NCBI GenBank assembly: GCA_002407905.1
Contig: DHPL01000049.1
Span: forward strand, 1-14,780
DNA from: Anaerolineaceae bacterium UBA5365
GTDB taxonomy: Bacteria > Chloroflexota > Anaerolineae > Anaerolineales > Anaerolineaceae
Reading direction: 5' to 3'
Length of the DNA: 14,780 bases
The notes below the pieces were generated by a model. It saw only the letters and a program-made list of their open reading frames with translations, ran no database searches and had not been told where the DNA came from. Every line of letters starts with the position of its first letter. Position 1 is the first letter of the stretch. The position numbers and the translations under genes were made by a program. Below, piece after piece: positions 14,163-14,780 of the stretch.

Positions 14163-14780
14163 ATGCTCTTTATTGACAACGAAAACCAACACGACGCCCG
14201 CGTCAACCTCGCCATCGAAGAATACATCATCCGCAATATTGCCCCCCAGGAGGAGATCCTCTTCTTCTACATCAACGGGCCTTCCATCATCATCGGCCGC
14301 AACCAAAACACGATCGAAGAGATCAACGTGGACCACGTGGAGGCAAACGGCATCACGGTCGTGCGGCGCCTATCCGGCGGAGGAGCGGTCTATCACGATC
14401 TGGGCAACCTGAATTTCAGCTTCATTGCCCCCAATTCAGTGGGCAATTTCCATAACTTCCGCAAATTTACCCAACCCGTAATCGATGTCCTGCAAGCCAT
14501 GGGCGTGCCAGCCGAACTCTCCGGCCGCAATGACATTTTGGCCGATGGCCGCAAGATCAGCGGAAATGCCCAGTACGTCAGCGGACCGCGCATGGTCAGC
14601 CACGGCACCCTGCTCTGGGATACTGACCTGAGCGTGGTGGGGGAGAGCCTGCGCGTCAAGCAGGCCAAAATTGAAAGCAAGGGCATCAAGAGCGTGCGCA
14701 GCCGGGTGGCCAACATCACTGAATTCCTGCCCGAACCGCACATGGACATCATGGCCTTTCGGCAGAAGATCATCGATGGT
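14163..14780 (+). CDS. lplA: Lipoate-protein ligase A, N-terminal part (3' end outside window)
   Basis: The first 206 residues are present and the frame is open to the window end. LplA activates free lipoate with ATP to lipoyl-AMP and attaches it to the lysine of lipoyl domains (E2 subunits, GcvH) in the cytoplasm. Signature elements: NLAIEEYI near the start, the lipoate/adenylate-binding loop RRLSGGGAVYHDLGN (residues 68-82), GRNDILADGRKISGNAQ (121-137) with the catalytic Lys131 equivalent to E. coli Lys133, and the HGTLL strand (147-151). E. coli LplA has 338 residues, so roughly 130 more are expected beyond the edge if the accessory domain is present. It starts at ATG 14163 with AAGGA 5 bases upstream. 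It is isolated from the subtilases by a terminator; no lipoylated-protein gene is visible in the window. Confidence 0.95.
   Translation, partial: MLFIDNENQHDARVNLAIEEYIIRNIAPQEEILFFYINGPSIIIGRNQNTIEEINVDHVEANGITVVRRLSGGGAVYHDLGNLNFSFIAPNSVGNFHNFRKFTQPVIDVLQAMGVPAELSGRNDILADGRKISGNAQYVSGPRMVSHGTLLWDTDLSVVGESLRVKQAKIESKGIKSVRSRVANITEFLPEPHMDIMAFRQKIIDG

Overview
The window looks like chromosomal DNA of a Gram-positive-like or monoderm anaerobe. A member of the Chloroflexota (Anaerolineae type) is my best guess. The reasons are the GC-rich coding sequence with AT-rich spacers, the giant secreted subtilases carrying DUF11-like and beta-helix modules, and aromatic-x-P tail and linker motifs that I associate with secreted proteins of that phylum. 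This placement is inference; there is no rRNA in the window.

Layout. (1) Positions 3-2953, plus strand: the 3' part of tldD, then tldE/pmbA overlapping it by one base, then a histidine-phosphatase-superfamily gene. TldD/TldE form a two-subunit metalloprotease (HExxxH is in TldD only). (2) A strong bidirectional terminator at 3009-3036 separates this group from a convergent minus-strand pair: an ascorbate-family PTS IIC (ulaA-like, 4986 to 3487) followed by a separate IIB (ulaB-like, 3356 to 3051). No IIA is present. Each PTS gene has its own promoter-like sequence, and each promoter is overlapped by a clean inverted repeat. (3) Positions 4987-5622 form a 636-base AT-rich divergent intergenic region that holds the ulaA promoter and a strong plus-strand promoter. 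(4) Positions 5623-10446 and 10728-13946, plus strand: two large secreted S8 (subtilisin) peptidases of 1607 and 1072 residues. Each has a signal peptide, a prodomain, a complete Asp/His/Ser triad and a protease-associated (PA) insert. The first carries a long C-terminal tail of beta-sandwich, DUF11-like and beta-helix modules. Each gene is followed by a clear intrinsic terminator, so they are probably separate transcripts. (5) From 14163 to the window end: the 5' part of a lipoate-protein ligase A gene.

Functionally the window reads as a nutrient-acquisition and protein-turnover neighbourhood: extracellular proteolysis by two divergent subtilases, sugar-acid uptake by a split PTS, and intracellular peptide processing by TldD/E. 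No mobile element, CRISPR array, tRNA or rRNA was seen. I found no gene cluster that I would call a wholly new system. The most unusual items are the chimeric 1607-residue subtilase, the palindromes centred on predicted transcription starts, and the IIC/IIB pair without IIA.
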